In this document: in pieces, positions 23,030 through 31,889 of the stretch | Position numbering within the stretch: position 1 is the stretch's first letter | Layout of the letters: the number at the start of each line of letters is the position of its first letter | Origin: Galaxea fascicularis | Taxonomy: Eukaryota; Cnidaria; Anthozoa; Scleractinia; Euphylliidae | NCBI GenBank assembly: GCA_948470475.1 | Contig: OX419340.1 | Coordinates: 12,138,002-12,202,001, forward strand | DNA: 64,000 nucleotides | Direction: 5' to 3' | Position numbers and translations under genes: made by a program | The notes under the pieces: model-generated | Database searches by the model: none | What the model was told of the DNA's origin: nothing | What the model saw: only the letters and a program-made list of their open reading frames with translations

Positions 23030-25018
23030 AAAGCCTGCTTAATTGTTGGGTACGTAAGGCTATAGAAAATAGCTCGATGTTCTAGGAATGCGTAAGCACC
23101 GATACAACTAATGGTGTGAGATATGAATAAATAATAATAATAATAATGATGGCTTAATAATTTATTATAATTATAATTTCATAAGTTATAATAATATTCA
23201 TCATCAACGTCATCGAATCTATTTAAACAGGATAACTTTTCCGCACCGTATATTGCTGTTATCAACGAGGTCATGCAACCTAAATAATACAGATAAAATG
23301 AAGAATTTCAAGTTAATCCTACAGTTAAAAACATTAGCCTAAGATTACAAGTCATACTGACAACAGCTTTATTGCGAACAGTTTCTGCGCCTGAATATCT
23401 TTCTAACGTTGCCGGAAAGCTAAAAGCAAAACCTTCCCGCTCCGGGACTTTGTCTGGAGTAAACCTGCTGGAGGAAATCTTCCTAATCAACTTGCGCAAA
23501 GTCATTTCATTTGAATGAATCAGTAATTTTAAAGAGTTAAGGAAACTTAAACGGACAAAAGCGGCTTGTGTAGATGCTGTTCATGTTTTGGCGAAGCCCT
23601 TGATATTTATCTTCAATTCGCTCTTGAAAGTGGAGTTATGCCTTGTGAGTGGCAAGTGGAAAAGGTAATTCCCCTTTACAAATCTGAGTGTGCAGCATAA
23701 ATTGACAGCTAATATTCCCCATTCTATCAAAGATCACTGAGGAGGTCATTGACAAGAAACTGATGGCCCACCTCGCGGAACCAATCAGAAATCGTACCAA
23801 AATCAATCGTGTCTTGATTACTCAAGTTTTTCCGTGGTCAGCGTCATTTGTATGCATTTGTTTCGAGTTCTGAATTTTTTTAAAAGTATAATGCATGTGG
23901 CGCATGCGCTAAGGTATGGTTCAGTGCAACCTGCAACACGAGCTAGTTTACAGGGATGGCATGACAAAGAGTAAAACAAAACATCAATTAAGTGGGAAAA
24001 AATATACAGGTGCTAATGAATTATGAAACTGCAAAGATTGGCAAAGACAGTAAAATGATAGTATTTACGAGACAAAACTAGGAATAAGGTGATTGCAGGG
24101 TGCTTCGCTGCGAAGAAACGTAACAGCTAATTAAACTCAATCAAAACTCCAAGCAAAATCAAACTCAGTGATTGGAAACACAAAAGGTCTCAACTGATCC
24201 TAACCTCGACACCAAGGATTTACTGATTACGTAAGACAAACCCGGAACCCAAGGTTTCACAATACTCAACAACAAGTTCACGCGTTTTTTCATGCACTTT
24301 CAACTTTCTCCTTGAAGATGTCTTGGCTCAACACAACATCTAAAGAGTACTTACGGTAGCGGTTATACCCTGGAAATCAAACTCACCCAGTCACAGGCAC
24401 CCCAACCATCGTCCGATGACCCCATGGACCGGTTACACCGTTACGTTTCTGAGTTGCTTCCAGGTGCCACACGGTCCGAAATGTTCGGTGGAAGAGTGGT
24501 GTACAAGGTCCCGAAAGAAGGTGTTGGAGCGCTGTCGGTTATCTTTCATAAACTGGAACAAGGTAAGAATATAATTGTTAATAGCATGAGAGACCTGTGG
24601 ATAATGCCCTTGTTCATACTTCACAAATGACAACGGCGTTATTAATTTATTTTGCTCCAGGAAAGGAAGAGATCGGAATTGAAGAATACAGCTTCAGTCA
24701 ATCTACTCTAGAGCAGGTACTCTTTATGTCTTATCTACTGTATTACCTCGTGTTATGTCACTTACCCTTTCTTCTGCATGCTGTGTTGTAGCTTTTGTTC
24801 ATCCCCACTGCAGAGACATTTCTGTCCCTCAATTGTTTTGATAATGAAGAGACGTTTTTTGGCATAAAATGTGTTGGCCGCTTAACTTTCGTTTCACTTG
24901 TCAGGTTTTCCTTGAATTTGCGCGAGAACAAGACGACGATCGCATGGGAGGCCAGGACAACTTGGCATCAGAGAGTGAAGAAGGCCAACCTAGAGCTGGA
25001 GGTCACGTGGCTGTGTAG
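9..25018 (+). CDS. ABCA5: ABCA5-type full ABC transporter, 5' partial, 27 exons plus one alternative exon
   Basis: Spliced by reading GT-AG junctions with continuous phase. Exons: 9-127, 514-1068, 1557-1870, 2984-3039, 3957-4136, 4527-4633, 5822-5941, 6827-6965, 7660-7750, 7921-8060, 9280-9452, 10344-10550 (or 10599-10742), 12162-12545, 13023-13301, 15266-15550, 16106-16243, 17490-17615, 18533-18624, 19267-19423, 20334-20501, 20792-20964, 21348-21423, 21865-21959, 22706-22822, 24318-24562, 24661-24716, 24905-25018 (TAG). This gives about 1567 residues; the first membrane helix and part of the first luminal loop lie upstream of the window. Order: TMD1, NBD1, regulatory linker, TMD2, NBD2. Both NBDs keep Walker A, Q-loop, LSGG signature, Walker B and H-loop. 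The ABCA5 call rests on family memory: [17 protein letters not shown] after NBD1 and [14 protein letters not shown] at the C-terminus look like human ABCA5 (about 1640 residues), which moves sterols and lipids in endolysosomal membranes. A sister of ABCA5 such as the ABCA6/8/9/10 ancestor cannot be excluded. Confidence 0.93.
1191..1345. repeat. dispersed repeat in intron 2, shared with the SUN gene introns
   Basis: The segment runs from GTCAATAGAAATTCCCAAGG to AAGCACACAATTTACT. Diverged copies recur at about 41914-42040, 42828-42950 and 43250-43360 in the SUN gene, each with the same GGAAATTCC-AAGGGGAG start and TTTTGGAACCACACA-like end. No terminal repeats are obvious. Similarity was judged by eye. 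Confidence 0.5.
2720..2940. mobile_element. MITE with about 50-bp terminal inverted repeats
   Basis: The left end TTACAGTGCAACGCGCCTTA mirrors the right end at 2921-2940, TAAGGTGCGTCACACTGTAA. The inner arms (GGCCACCCAACAAACATTTT against AAAAGTGTTCGTTGGGTGGCC) continue the match. The element is 221 bp, has no coding capacity and sits in intron 3 of the transporter only 43 bp upstream of the next exon. Confidence 0.75.
2984..9452 (+). CDS. ABCA5: ABCA5-like exons 4-11: NBD1 and the start of the linker
   Basis: Exon 4 (2984-3039) gives [18 protein letters not shown]. Exon 5 carries Walker [10 protein letters not shown]. Exon 6 carries the Q-loop [10 protein letters not shown]. Exon 7 (5822-5941) carries the signature LSGGQKRK. 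Exon 8 carries Walker [13 protein letters not shown] and the H-loop TTHFMDEAD. Exon 9 carries [14 protein letters not shown]. Exons 10 and 11 end in the ABCA-typical [10 protein letters not shown]. Phases join as 2-1-1-0-0-1-2-1-0. All catalytic elements are intact, so NBD1 should bind and hydrolyse ATP. Exon 11 ends in an acidic stretch ([17 protein letters not shown]), the start of the regulatory linker. Confidence 0.92.
3060..3664. mobile_element. TIR element (about 605 bp) in intron 4
   Basis: Inverted arms pair CAATCAGAGACAGTTTTGTT near 3086-3105 with its reverse complement AACAAAACTGTCTCTGATTG near 3600-3619. The match extends outward to CAGTGCAACAGCTTCAAC at 3060 and its counterpart ending ACTG at 3664. 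The arms are about 100 bp and imperfect. Nothing coding is visible inside. The element begins 20 bp after the exon-4 splice donor. Confidence 0.6.
4161..4449 (+). mobile_element. foldback MITE family A, copy 1 (diverged)
   Basis: The segment starts ACTACCTCTTAATGACC and ends ACTAACTGAGAAATAAC. It shares the family layout: a stem made of GAGGTCCGTA-TAAGTTACGG and its inverse, then TCTGAGGTT, then GGCCCGCAAAATTGACCAATC. It is the most diverged of six copies in the window and overlaps only intron sequence. Confidence 0.6.
4909..5199 (+). mobile_element. foldback MITE family A, copy 2
   Basis: Starts ATACCTCTTACTAACCAAG and ends ACTAACTGAGAGATAT. The inner arms GGTACTGTAAGTTACGG and GTAACTTACAGTACGGACC can fold back, with a second nested pair CCCGTTCGCTTATGGCCC and GGGCCATAAATCAACGGG. 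A 3' part carries GCGGGCCGTACAGAAGAATACGGCCCGC, itself a short hairpin. Copies 3, 4, 5 and 6 are near 17144, 19500 (reverse), 32376 (reverse) and 38347. Confidence 0.75.
8805..9000 (-). mobile_element. probable LINE 3' tail in intron 10, minus strand
   Basis: On the minus strand the sequence ends in TATAAATAAAGTTTTACATA followed by a short CATA repeat. An AATAAA followed by a tetranucleotide tail is the usual 3' end of CR1/L2-like LINEs in corals (family knowledge). No reverse-transcriptase coding sequence is seen next to it, so the element is heavily 5' truncated and its upstream border is a guess. Confidence 0.35.
9640..9915 (+). mobile_element. possible LINE 3' tail in intron 11
   Basis: AT-rich sequence ending in CTCGGTCAAACTAGCACCTCGTGTGCTA and ACCGAGTTTAAACAAGG (split here by intervening bases), where CTCGGT and ACCGAG form a terminal hairpin. 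I associate this hairpin end with a coral LINE family, from memory only. No coding remnant was found. Confidence 0.3.
10344..10550 (+). CDS. ABCA5: ABCA5-like alternative exon 12a (linker before TMD2)
   Basis: 69 codons, phase 0 at both ends, between acceptor TATTTAAAG and donor AAG/GTATGT. It encodes the cytosolic linker residues from [14 protein letters not shown] to [10 protein letters not shown], immediately before the TMD2 entry exon ([12 protein letters not shown]). The C-terminal 39 residues match those of exon 12b at roughly 18 positions, including SVN, G-EL and KQQLLGL-K. The acceptor has a poor pyrimidine tract, so this may be the weaker partner. Confidence 0.8.
10599..10742 (+). 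CDS. ABCA5: ABCA5-like alternative exon 12b, duplicate of 12a
   Basis: 48 codons, phase 0 at both ends, with acceptor TTACCACCCCATAG and donor AAG/GTATGTG. It reads [15 protein letters not shown] to [12 protein letters not shown]. It begins only 48 nt after the end of exon 12a. Reading through that gap from 12a meets a TAG at 10596-10598. Inclusion of both exons would need a 48-nt intron, so one-or-the-other use is expected. The alternative is that one copy is dead. Both keep open frames and good donors. Confidence 0.75.
11150..11280. repeat. short tandem duplication in intron 12
   Basis: Two units of about 60 bp, one with TTTTGATTGGTCCAGAGCAG and one with TTTTGATTGGTCTTGACAAG, each preceded by ATAG-GACG-TGTAA and followed by TTTGCGATTAC or TTTGCGATTTAC. 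The units are diverged and I see no other function. Confidence 0.5.
11352..11481. mobile_element. small foldback element with 23-bp inverted ends
   Basis: Left arm 11352-11374 (TACTCTGATAACACACGGAG, then GAC) and right arm 11459-11481 (GTC, then CTCCGTGCGTTATTAGAGTA) are reverse complements with few mismatches. The 130-bp length fits a MITE in intron 12. Confidence 0.6.
12162..18624 (+). CDS. ABCA5: ABCA5-like exons 13-18: TMD2
   Basis: Exons 12162-12545, 13023-13301, 15266-15550, 16106-16243, 17490-17615 and 18533-18624 all join in phase 0. The first opens with helix 7 ([19 protein letters not shown]) and then enters luminal loop 2, which has several N-glycosylation-type sites (NSTS, NLSH, NSSF, NDTT, NQTP). 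The next exon ends in a membrane helix ([20 protein letters not shown]). Exon 15 carries [18 protein letters not shown], the ABCA signature between helices 8 and 9, then helices in exons 15, 16 and 18 ([14 protein letters not shown]). The layout matches ABCA TMD2. Confidence 0.9.
13673..14039. mobile_element. tRNA-derived SINE in an inverted, rearranged pair
   Basis: On the minus strand, 13806 to 13745 reads as a tRNA-like head (GGCTTCATAGCTCAGTTGGT, then AGAGC) with a damaged B box, followed by a body that reaches 13673. The same body lies in the opposite direction at 13909-13989 (TCCCGTTGAAGCCCTGATTT onward). The SINE tail also appears twice in opposite directions (13863-13909 and 13993-14037). 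The result is a pair of nested inverted repeats in intron 14. The head lacks part of the T arm, so this is not a working tRNA gene. Confidence 0.7.
16720..16878 (-). mobile_element. tRNA-derived SINE (Leu/Ser-like head) in intron 16
   Basis: On the minus strand the head reads GGCAGGATGGCCGAGTGGTT then AGAGTGCTCGATTTCAATGC. This contains an A box (TGGCCGAGTGG) and a degenerate B box (GGGTCCAAATCCC). The body runs on through TAGCTGGCGTTG and CTGGTTCAACTCCTCGG to AAAATAGCCAACTGGTG. The non-tRNA body and multi-copy character (the latter from memory of coral genomes) mark it as a SINE. Confidence 0.7.
17144..17413 (+). mobile_element. foldback MITE family A, copy 3
   Basis: Starts ATACCTCTTACTAACCGAG and ends TACTAATTGAGACATATAA. 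It has the same nested stem (CCGTACTGTAAGGTACGG against ACGTACAGTACGGACC) and the same GCGGGCCGTACAG hairpin as copy 2. It lies in intron 16 of the transporter, about 80 bp upstream of exon 17. Confidence 0.75.
18122..18288. mobile_element. MITE with about 40-bp inverted ends in intron 17
   Basis: AAAGGAAACCCCACTCCTAC and ACAAATTGACGCTAAATTGT on the left pair with ACAATTTAGCGTTAATTTGT and GTAAGTAGAGGTTT on the right. The interior is AT-rich and non-coding. Confidence 0.6.
19267..25018 (+). CDS. ABCA5: ABCA5-like exons 19-27: NBD2 and C-terminus
   Basis: Exon 19 is a charged linker ([15 protein letters not shown]). Exon 20 carries Walker [10 protein letters not shown]. Exon 21 carries the Q-loop [11 protein letters not shown]. 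Exon 22 (21348-21423) carries the signature LSGGTKRK. Exon 23 carries Walker [13 protein letters not shown]. Exon 24 carries the H-loop TTHSMEEAD. Exon 25 reads [20 protein letters not shown], exon 26 [12 protein letters not shown], and exon 27 [12 protein letters not shown] to a TAG at 25016-25018. Phases join without a break. The final 25 residues are polar and not conserved. All ATPase motifs are intact. Confidence 0.92.
19500..19790 (-). mobile_element. foldback MITE family A, copy 4 (reverse)
   Basis: The reverse complement of the family layout: it begins TATATCTCTCAGTTAGTATG and ends GGTTAGTAAGAGGTAT. It keeps the nested stem (TCCGTAACTTACAGTACGG with its partner near 19660). It lies in intron 19, between the linker exon and the Walker A exon of NBD2. 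Confidence 0.75.
22070..22236 (-). mobile_element. tRNA-derived SINE in intron 23
   Basis: On the minus strand the head starts CCGACCTCGCAGCTTAGTCG then GAAGAGC (A box) and has an intact B box GGTTCGATTCC ending CCCACCGAGGTG. A non-tRNA body follows (TTTTTTCTTTGCCTCGTGTG, then GGGCTAACGCCCAGTGGG). The tRNA part is well preserved but is joined to the body and shows no terminator of its own. Confidence 0.7.
22990..23027. repeat. (AAT)n microsatellite in intron 24
   Basis: About twelve AAT units directly follow an exon-24 proximal spacer. A shorter AAT run sits near 23128-23147. No function is inferred. Confidence 0.9.
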
Positions 25019-25175
25019 TACCCATGTCAATTTTTGCTTAAGTGTAAACAATCTCGTAGATCGAGTTTTTGCGCTTTGCTACGCATGCTTAAAAAAGGAC
25101 ATACTTTCGAAAGATCGTTTGGAGATGATAGATTTATTGTTTGTTCTTGGCCTTGTCCTTAATTTTAGTTGTAAA

Positions 25176-25181
25176 AATAAA
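25176..25181 (+). terminator. poly(A) signal of the ABCA5-like gene
   Basis: AATAAA lies 158 nt after the TAG stop and is the first canonical hexamer downstream. No U/GU-rich element was scored, so the true cleavage site is unknown. Confidence 0.6.
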
Positions 25182-26908
25182 ATGCTTATAACTGGAAATT
25201 AAACAGAACTCAGTGTAGCGTAGTATGATTGTTTGCATTTTAATCGGATCTCCGATATTTTCGGTCTTCCATTCAGAACTTTCCAGTAGGGGCGTCCAGA
25301 TTCTGCTCTGAAAAAGGTAAAAAGTTGCTAAGAAATATGCCAAAAAGTTGCTCAAAAGTTGCTCAAATTTGAAAAAGGTTTCCCCACCGCTGGACAAGTC
25401 AGTGTAGGGGACACTCCCTTTACTAGAATAAGTAATAAAACTACGCTGTCTTTTTTGTAATCAATCCCTTCGATTTTACAACTCCATAATGGTTACCCTG
25501 GGATATAATACCGGCGCAACCGCTTCACGCGTCATTACCCATGAGTCACCGCCACTTGTCGTCAACTGCTGCTTGAGGTAGTGGGACCGCGACCGTATTG
25601 GCCATTCCGAAGTTGCGCAGGGAATACAAACGTCTCCAAATTATTTGTGACAGCGTCCGCCAAAATCATACAAACTCCTGAGGCGGATCCAGGATTTGAC
25701 GAAGGGGGGTTCGGATAAACGGCCGCCGAAGGCGACAGCGCCTAGCGGGGTCCGGGGGCATGCTCCCCCGGAAAATTTTCAATTTTAGGGCCTCTGAAAT
25801 GCGATTTCCAGCGTTTTCAGGAGCAATTTGAAGTGGTCTAATTGCTCTAAAGTCACTTCCATTTTTGTGCTAACTGCAGTAGTTTAAAGGATGGATTTTC
25901 TTAACACTGACAATAATCGAGACGGATAAACATTTTAAATTCATTCAAATTAAAAATTCATGATTCCTCAAAAATGGGATCAGCCAGCAACATTCTCCGG
26001 GGTTGCTGTTCTGCAAATTTCTGGACAACCCGAGTCGTGTAATAGACTAATCTATTAATGCTTACCTTGCTGATGACGGTCCGAAAATCGATGAATTTGT
26101 GGTTGCTTTGTCCTCTTCGACATATTAAGTCGTGAGTTGACGTTGAGGAACGTTTAAGTAAATTTTCTCTTTAAAATACTCCCGGCGCAATCTTTGACTC
26201 ACTGAGAAAACGATCTGATTTCCAAAGAACGGCGTGGCTTTACGCAATGCCGGAATAAAAATTGATTGGCAGATTTGGCATAAACTGTCAGTTTTGGCGG
26301 GACGTGAAAGCGTTAATAAGCAGTAATTTTATAGCTCAAGCGGACGTACTAGAGGCCATTTTCAACTAGGCACAAATTTGTCTTTTTTTATTGCTGTTTT
26401 GAATTTCACGCACAAAGACACAAAGAAATATCATTTTCAAAACTTAAAGATATATTTATTAGCTGAGTTGGTTCGCTTTTTTCTAACCACGTTTAGAGGG
26501 TTCGACCGAACCACCCGAACCACCCCTAAGATCCGCCCCAGAAACTCTGTATTTTTTTTTACGGTTTTCGTGATGTTCTTTAAAATGGGCAAACGTATTG
26601 ATTTTCACTTTAGTTATTTCCAAATAGTAGGTGGATGACGGGATTTTACAGTTGCCAGAAAACTGAATAATATTTTTAAGAGTTTATGGTGGTGAGGAAC
26701 GTAGCCTCAAAATTAGAGACGTTTGTATGGATTTTGAACCATGTTTCAAGGTCCATAACTTGGTTTCTGTTCAACCTAAAAGAATCAAACTTGGTGAAAT
26801 GACCAATCTCAACGATATCTTTCAGGTGATGGTGTCACTTTATCGATTACTTTGAAACTCTCCCCAGTTCCCTGGGAAACTCCGGAATGGCCAATACACC
26901 CTTTTTTT
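25182..26908. other. intergenic, no gene seen
   Basis: Both strands were read for exon-like open frames with splice sites; none looked conserved. Around 25680-25800 there is a common-type repeat (GAGGCGGATCCAGG, then GGGGTCCGGGGGCATGCTCC), a relative of sequences near 37440-37510 and 55765-55800. The rest is AT-rich unique-looking sequence. Confidence 0.5.
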
Positions 26909-27065
26909 CTAATGATCAGTTCCGAGTGAATTGTGGGTAGATTCAGTCCTCTGTGGGGGCAAACGGCCACTTTCAAATTACATATTTGAAATTCTAATTT
27001 TGACCGTCTGCCCCCACAAAGGGCTGGAACTACCACAAGAGAATTCACTTGGAACTGATCATTAG
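26909..27065. mobile_element. foldback element with perfect 15-bp ends
   Basis: The left end CTAATGATCAGTTCC and right end GGAACTGATCATTAG are exact reverse complements. The inner arms (TGTGGGGGCAAACGG against CCGTCTGCCCCCACA) continue the stem. At 157 bp, the whole segment can form one long hairpin. Confidence 0.7.
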
Positions 27066-29093
27066 CAGAATGGTGTATTCGCCGCTATGTTTTGGCAAAG
27101 TCGCTAACACGTCTTACTTTAATCGGTGATTACGAAATCGCAAAATTACACCCAGTATGCGGGACAGGGGTTTTGAAACAACACAGCATCAAAAATCAAA
27201 GGTCATCAAAGCATTCGAGGTTTGTTATTGTCTTAGCTAAATATTCAAGGCTGGCTTTATCCGAGCTCCAAAAACCTGAGTCTGAAGCGATACAGATCAA
27301 TGGTACTCTAATGTCTGCCTGCTTTATAAAGACCCTGTGAAGTGTTTTTCATGAGACACACAGCAAGGACTATGTACACTTTCAGTTTCCAACGGACCCG
27401 TTCATCAAAACTCGTACTTAATTAGCAAGGAGTCGTTAATAAAACGGCTCATATTATCATATGGTTTATACTGTTGTTCTTACTTGTGCAGACTTCAGTT
27501 GTGATATAAACGCTTTTTTAAACAGATTGGTCACGATAATCACAAATAGCTTGATATTTTAACAATTTCTCCCTGATACTTCTGTAGGAAATGTGCAGGG
27601 GTAATACATGAGAATTTAAATTTTGACCCCAGAGTTTAAAGGGTTGATTCCCGGCATAGTCAATCAAACCCAATTGAACTCTATCGAACTCGCAGCCAAA
27701 GAAGAAAAAGTTCCATTTGAGTCCTTTCCTGTGATACTGGCAGCCAGTACTGTCAGAAGCTCCAAGCCTGTGATTGTGGATGAAATAATAAAATTTGACA
27801 ATTCCAATAAAAAGCTCTTGTGTGGGTCATTCCAGCTGTGTCCTGCTGTTGTTTTCGTAAGAGTCAAGTTTAAGTCCTGGGGAACAAATTTTCACTTGTA
27901 GCCACTTAAGTGAAAGATGTTGAATTTTACATTCCTGTTACACTGTTAGTTATGTTTTGCAAGGTTCGGTTCCAACTTTCTTGAGTCGCACGAAGTAAAA
28001 TCAAGTGCCGGTGCTCAGCGGCACAAAACCGTGGCGCTAGCATGCGATTTTCCAAACGTTTCGAACCGAAAAGTTGAAAGCTTTAACCGTACACTCTTTT
28101 TTTATAAGAATATTGTTTTCAAGTCTGCCTAAGGCTGAATATTTTTATTTTTCTGCCGTTTTTAGGCTGAAAATATTCTTGTGTATATTCTAAGATTAAA
28201 GCCAGACTGTTGCCAATAAAGCCTGATATCGCACACCTAACTTCTTGCAGAAATGTTATTAGCATCGTATATACGGCTAGTGTTGTTTTTGTTTTTTTGG
28301 CTAGTTTTGCCGTTAAGAAAAGGGAAGATTGTAATTATATTGTATTTACAAATTTGCATCACATAAAATTTTATTGTTTTCCAAATCGCAGCCTCGTGTT
28401 TATTCTTAAAAGCCTTGATATTCTTATAAAATGTATTATCACAAAAAAAAGTGTATTCAACTCGAGCTCTATTGCAATGTGGCAGTAAGATTTAAGCAAA
28501 AGTTTTTTTAAAACTGTTATCTGTTTACTTTGACGTCTTCCATGGTCGTTGCGCATAGCTTCACAGATATTCGCTAATTGCCAAAATTAACTTCAATGTG
28601 TTGCTGAATGGATTAGTTGTGACAGGACACCAGTAATTATCTTTAGAGGAGTCATGAAAGGAGCAATCCAGTCATGTTTCAAAGTACATCCTGTGAATAA
28701 AAGAACAGATTTGATGGTTGTTCGGTGGAAGCAGCGAACAAAACTTATACATTAGGTGTGAAATGTTTCAACATAATTAATATATCTGCAATAGCTTATG
28801 CTTTGTCAAAAATTCATGCTACAGAGAGACAGAACAAAAAACTAAAGCCACGTTGATGCAAAATCAAAAGTAGGAGCCCACCCGCGGCTGTTAGCAACGT
28901 GATTGCTATTCGTTATGTAGGTAACCAGGTGGAACAGAAAAAAAAAATACGTTGCGCGCGGCTCATATCTTAAGTACTCGTGAGATTTGTTTGAACAAGG
29001 ATCTATTTAACTCAAACGTCAATTTTACATAAAACTGTACGAGAGTTCCAGACGTCAACACAGACGTGTACAGTTGGTTGTCGTTCGGAGAGC
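27066..29093. other. intergenic, no gene supported
   Basis: An open frame of 92 codons (27623-27901) exists but has no recognisable domain, no neighbouring exon and a repeat-like 5' flank (GAGAATTTAAATTTTGA also occurs near 52327). The last 200 bp before 29094 hold the presumed promoter of the next gene. I see no TATA box I would trust. Confidence 0.5.
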
Positions 29094-29957
29094 ATGGCCG
29101 CGTTACCTCGAGAGAGCTTGCAAGTCGAACCGGCTGTAAAGGCGAGAGGAGCAAACAGGGATCTCAATCAAAAGAACAACCGCGCCTCACACAACTGGCA
29201 AAAAGTGAAGAAAGCTTTGGAAAGAGAAAGGGAACAGTGGAAGAAAGGCGCCGTTGACGATCGAAACAAGCTGTTGAAGCAGCGTGAAGATTTACGAAAC
29301 ACCTCGCTTTCGCTGACAAGATCGGATTCCGTGCATTCTGAAAGCGAGAATGCCCGAGCTATGGTTCAGGTGAGACGTCAAATGTCTCTGAAAGATGTTT
29401 ATGACGCTCTGCTCAAATCGCATCGCGGTCAACAGGACGACGCCGGATCTGTGAGGAGTGTTAGGTCGGACCCGGCACCAGTGATGTCTTCAACAGTCAG
29501 TTTCGAACAGAAGCGAATCGGACGCAAATCAATCAGCTTTTCTCTTCAAGGATTACAGAAAGCCAACAGTAATCTTCAAAGCAAAATGCAGGCGATTGAG
29601 AAAGCTCAACAGCGTTTGACGACCGACGACGAAGCTGATCATCAAATTCGACCGCAGACTGGTCCATCGCCGAGTCATTTTGATTTGAACGACGAGGAAC
29701 GAAGTTTGGGGCCAACGTTGAAGTTACCTCCAACTCACTTGCCGCCCATAATTCGAGGCGTGAATTTTAAACCGCAAGTTAGAAGCTTTAGCAAGGATAA
29801 AGCTTTTATAGCGCGGCAAAATGGTAGAGAGCACACGCTCGACGACATTCGGCACTGCCGCTACTTACGAAAGAGAGGACGGTCAAGACCCGACCCGAGT
29901 GATGCCGCAAAGAAACTTTCGCATCACCATCGACACTCGAGCCACCCCAAGCCGTGA
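29094..29957 (+). CDS. intronless gene for an unrecognised 287-residue basic protein
   Basis: A single open frame from an ATG in a strong context (A at -3, G at +4) to TGA. I do not recognise the family. Visible features: residues about 38-68 are a highly charged helix with heptad-like spacing (KKALEREREQWKKGAVDDRN), a likely coiled coil. Serine-rich stretches follow (SLSLTRSDSVHSESE, SVRSVRSD). A second helical stretch spans about 150-175 (LQKANSNLQSKMQAIEKAQQ). Then comes a proline-rich patch (LKLPPTHLPPIIRG) and a basic, histidine-rich tail (HHHRHSSHPKP). There is no signal peptide or membrane segment. Codon use and the absence of low-complexity DNA argue for a real gene. Its lack of introns is unlike its neighbours, so it may be a retrogene, a young gene or one exon of a longer transcript. 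A second frame overlaps its 3' end (29821-30087). Confidence 0.65.
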   Translation: MAALPRESLQVEPAVKARGANRDLNQKNNRASHNWQKVKKALEREREQWKKGAVDDRNKLLKQREDLRNTSLSLTRSDSVHSESENARAMVQVRRQMSLKDVYDALLKSHRGQQDDAGSVRSVRSDPAPVMSSTVSFEQKRIGRKSISFSLQGLQKANSNLQSKMQAIEKAQQRLTTDDEADHQIRPQTGPSPSHFDLNDEERSLGPTLKLPPTHLPPIIRGVNFKPQVRSFSKDKAFIARQNGREHTLDDIRHCRYLRKRGRSRPDPSDAAKKLSHHHRHSSHPKP

Positions 29958-30087
29958 GAGGAATTATCTCGTTGAAAGGTCGATTCCTTTTTCTTGGAAA
30001 GTCGAAAGTGCAGGTGCAGTTAAGAACAATTCGATCAAAAATTGTAGTATTCGCCCCCAAAACTCAATTGGAGAGAAGAAATGTTAA

Positions 30088-31889
30088 TTTGCATTTGTTT
30101 TGCACTTTACAGTCTATAGTTCAGTGTCTTTAACATAGCGACGCTTCATCAATAACCACTGGTCTTAACCTGTATGTGAAAACAAGAGCAAAATGAGGAA
30201 AAAAAAGTAACCGAGTTAGAAATACACTGATGAAACAGCATTTCGTGGTGAGGTGCTAAACACGTGCAAGTGGAAACAATTAAGTTTCCCTTCATCGTTG
30301 CCGACACGATCGCGGGGGTGAAGGACCAAAGATAAAAAGTAGATAACTTGCGTAGATGTTGGTAGATTTGCACTACGAAATAAGTGGAAATGTTTTTTTA
30401 GTCGAGAACGTCCAATGAAAATAAGAAAACAGGGTTGAATCTCACTTAGCGATACCAAACGCGATTTGAATATTTGAAATTATTAAAAAAAAGCCAACCA
30501 GCTTTATGGTCTCAAGGCAATCGAAGCGTAAACGAAACTGAATGAATGGCACGAAAACATTATGGGGCAAGACTTACTGCAGTATTTTTATTGAAGAAGC
30601 CAGAGAAACTAAATAGAAGCCAAACATTAATGCAATGTATTTAGTTCCTTGAAACACAATCTCCACACTTAAAAAGCAATATCGAACACTATGCGGTGTC
30701 AAGAAAATTCATAATATTGAAGATGGTCTCTCAGTTGTTATGGATGTTATGAGACTCATCCGAGAGTGAATAATAACAACAGTTTCACAGATGAGAGAAG
30801 ACGCTGTAAAAATATAACTACGAGTGTTATGCGGTCAAATCCGTCGGTTTTTAATTTACGTCTAATTGGTAAACGTTTTTAATAAGCTAGAAACTAACAC
30901 TAGACAATAGCATTTGCATTATTTTGCTTATCGCTAGCAATTTTAACACTTGGTCATGGCTATGATCGAGGTAGCTTCAAATCAAAATTTAGCAGCGCTT
31001 TTTTAGCGCAAAATTTAATTGCCATCCCAGTCTATGAATCTCTCTCTTATGAAGAATCCAAATATTGCTTTTTAATTTAGCGCCTTCCTTGAAAAACTGA
31101 TGATCAAAATGAGTTAACATTACATAATTGTATTTCATTCCAAGTACAACAGACAATATTTCGTTGGCAAAGTTTCCATTTCTGTAGAGGTTATGTTTTT
31201 TTTTTTGGCATTGGGTTTCTAATGGTAAAGTTACAAGTGGTTTGCAAATACGGATGACCTGCAGTGCAATAACAACACGTGAACCGATATTTTCAGTCAT
31301 TTGAACGGCAGCCTTTAAGTTGTTATTTACAATCTTCGCAGACAGCACTGCACTCGTGCCTTGTATTTTTCGAACATTTTATTAATAATTAGGGGCTTGA
31401 AATTGACAAATGTAGTCTGGAATAGGTGTCTCTTCTCACAGGCGATTTAAGTGGTAGTCCTGTGGAAAAAAACCTGTAACGAACTTGCCTGCCAAAGCCA
31501 GCTGAGACCACCACACACATGTGCGGAAATGGTATACATACGGCTTTCTTTTATTCGTCAACTTCAAACAGAACGGGGAAAGAAGAGATTTTGCACAGAT
31601 CGAACCCTTGAATATCTTGGACCTGTCTTGGACAGGTCGAACGACGTACTTCGCATGAGCCGAACACAACTCAGCCCATTAGTTCATTTGAAGTTCGGCA
31701 TTTGACCCAGTTAATCCACATGATTTTATTTCGATCGGTTGAGGCTTTTTTCACGACCAGCCAGGCGGGGACAAGGCTTAAGATAGACTTCGGGTTAAAT
31801 ACCCATCTTCAATGCTCACATCAACCGAACCAGATGCAAATTACGTTAATGTAAGCTCGATCTGTTTAGACTCGTGATCAAGTTAAGTT
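30088..31889. other. intergenic, nothing identified
   Basis: No conserved open frame or clear transposon end is visible. Minus-strand open frames at 30989-31348 and 31436-31669 lack domains and splice context. A canonical AATAAA for the gene ending at 29957 was not found in the first 400 bp. Confidence 0.45.

Noticed and set aside
27623..27901. 92-codon open frame in the spacer
   Set aside because: No domain, no splice partners, and its upstream flank shares repeat-like sequence with 52327.
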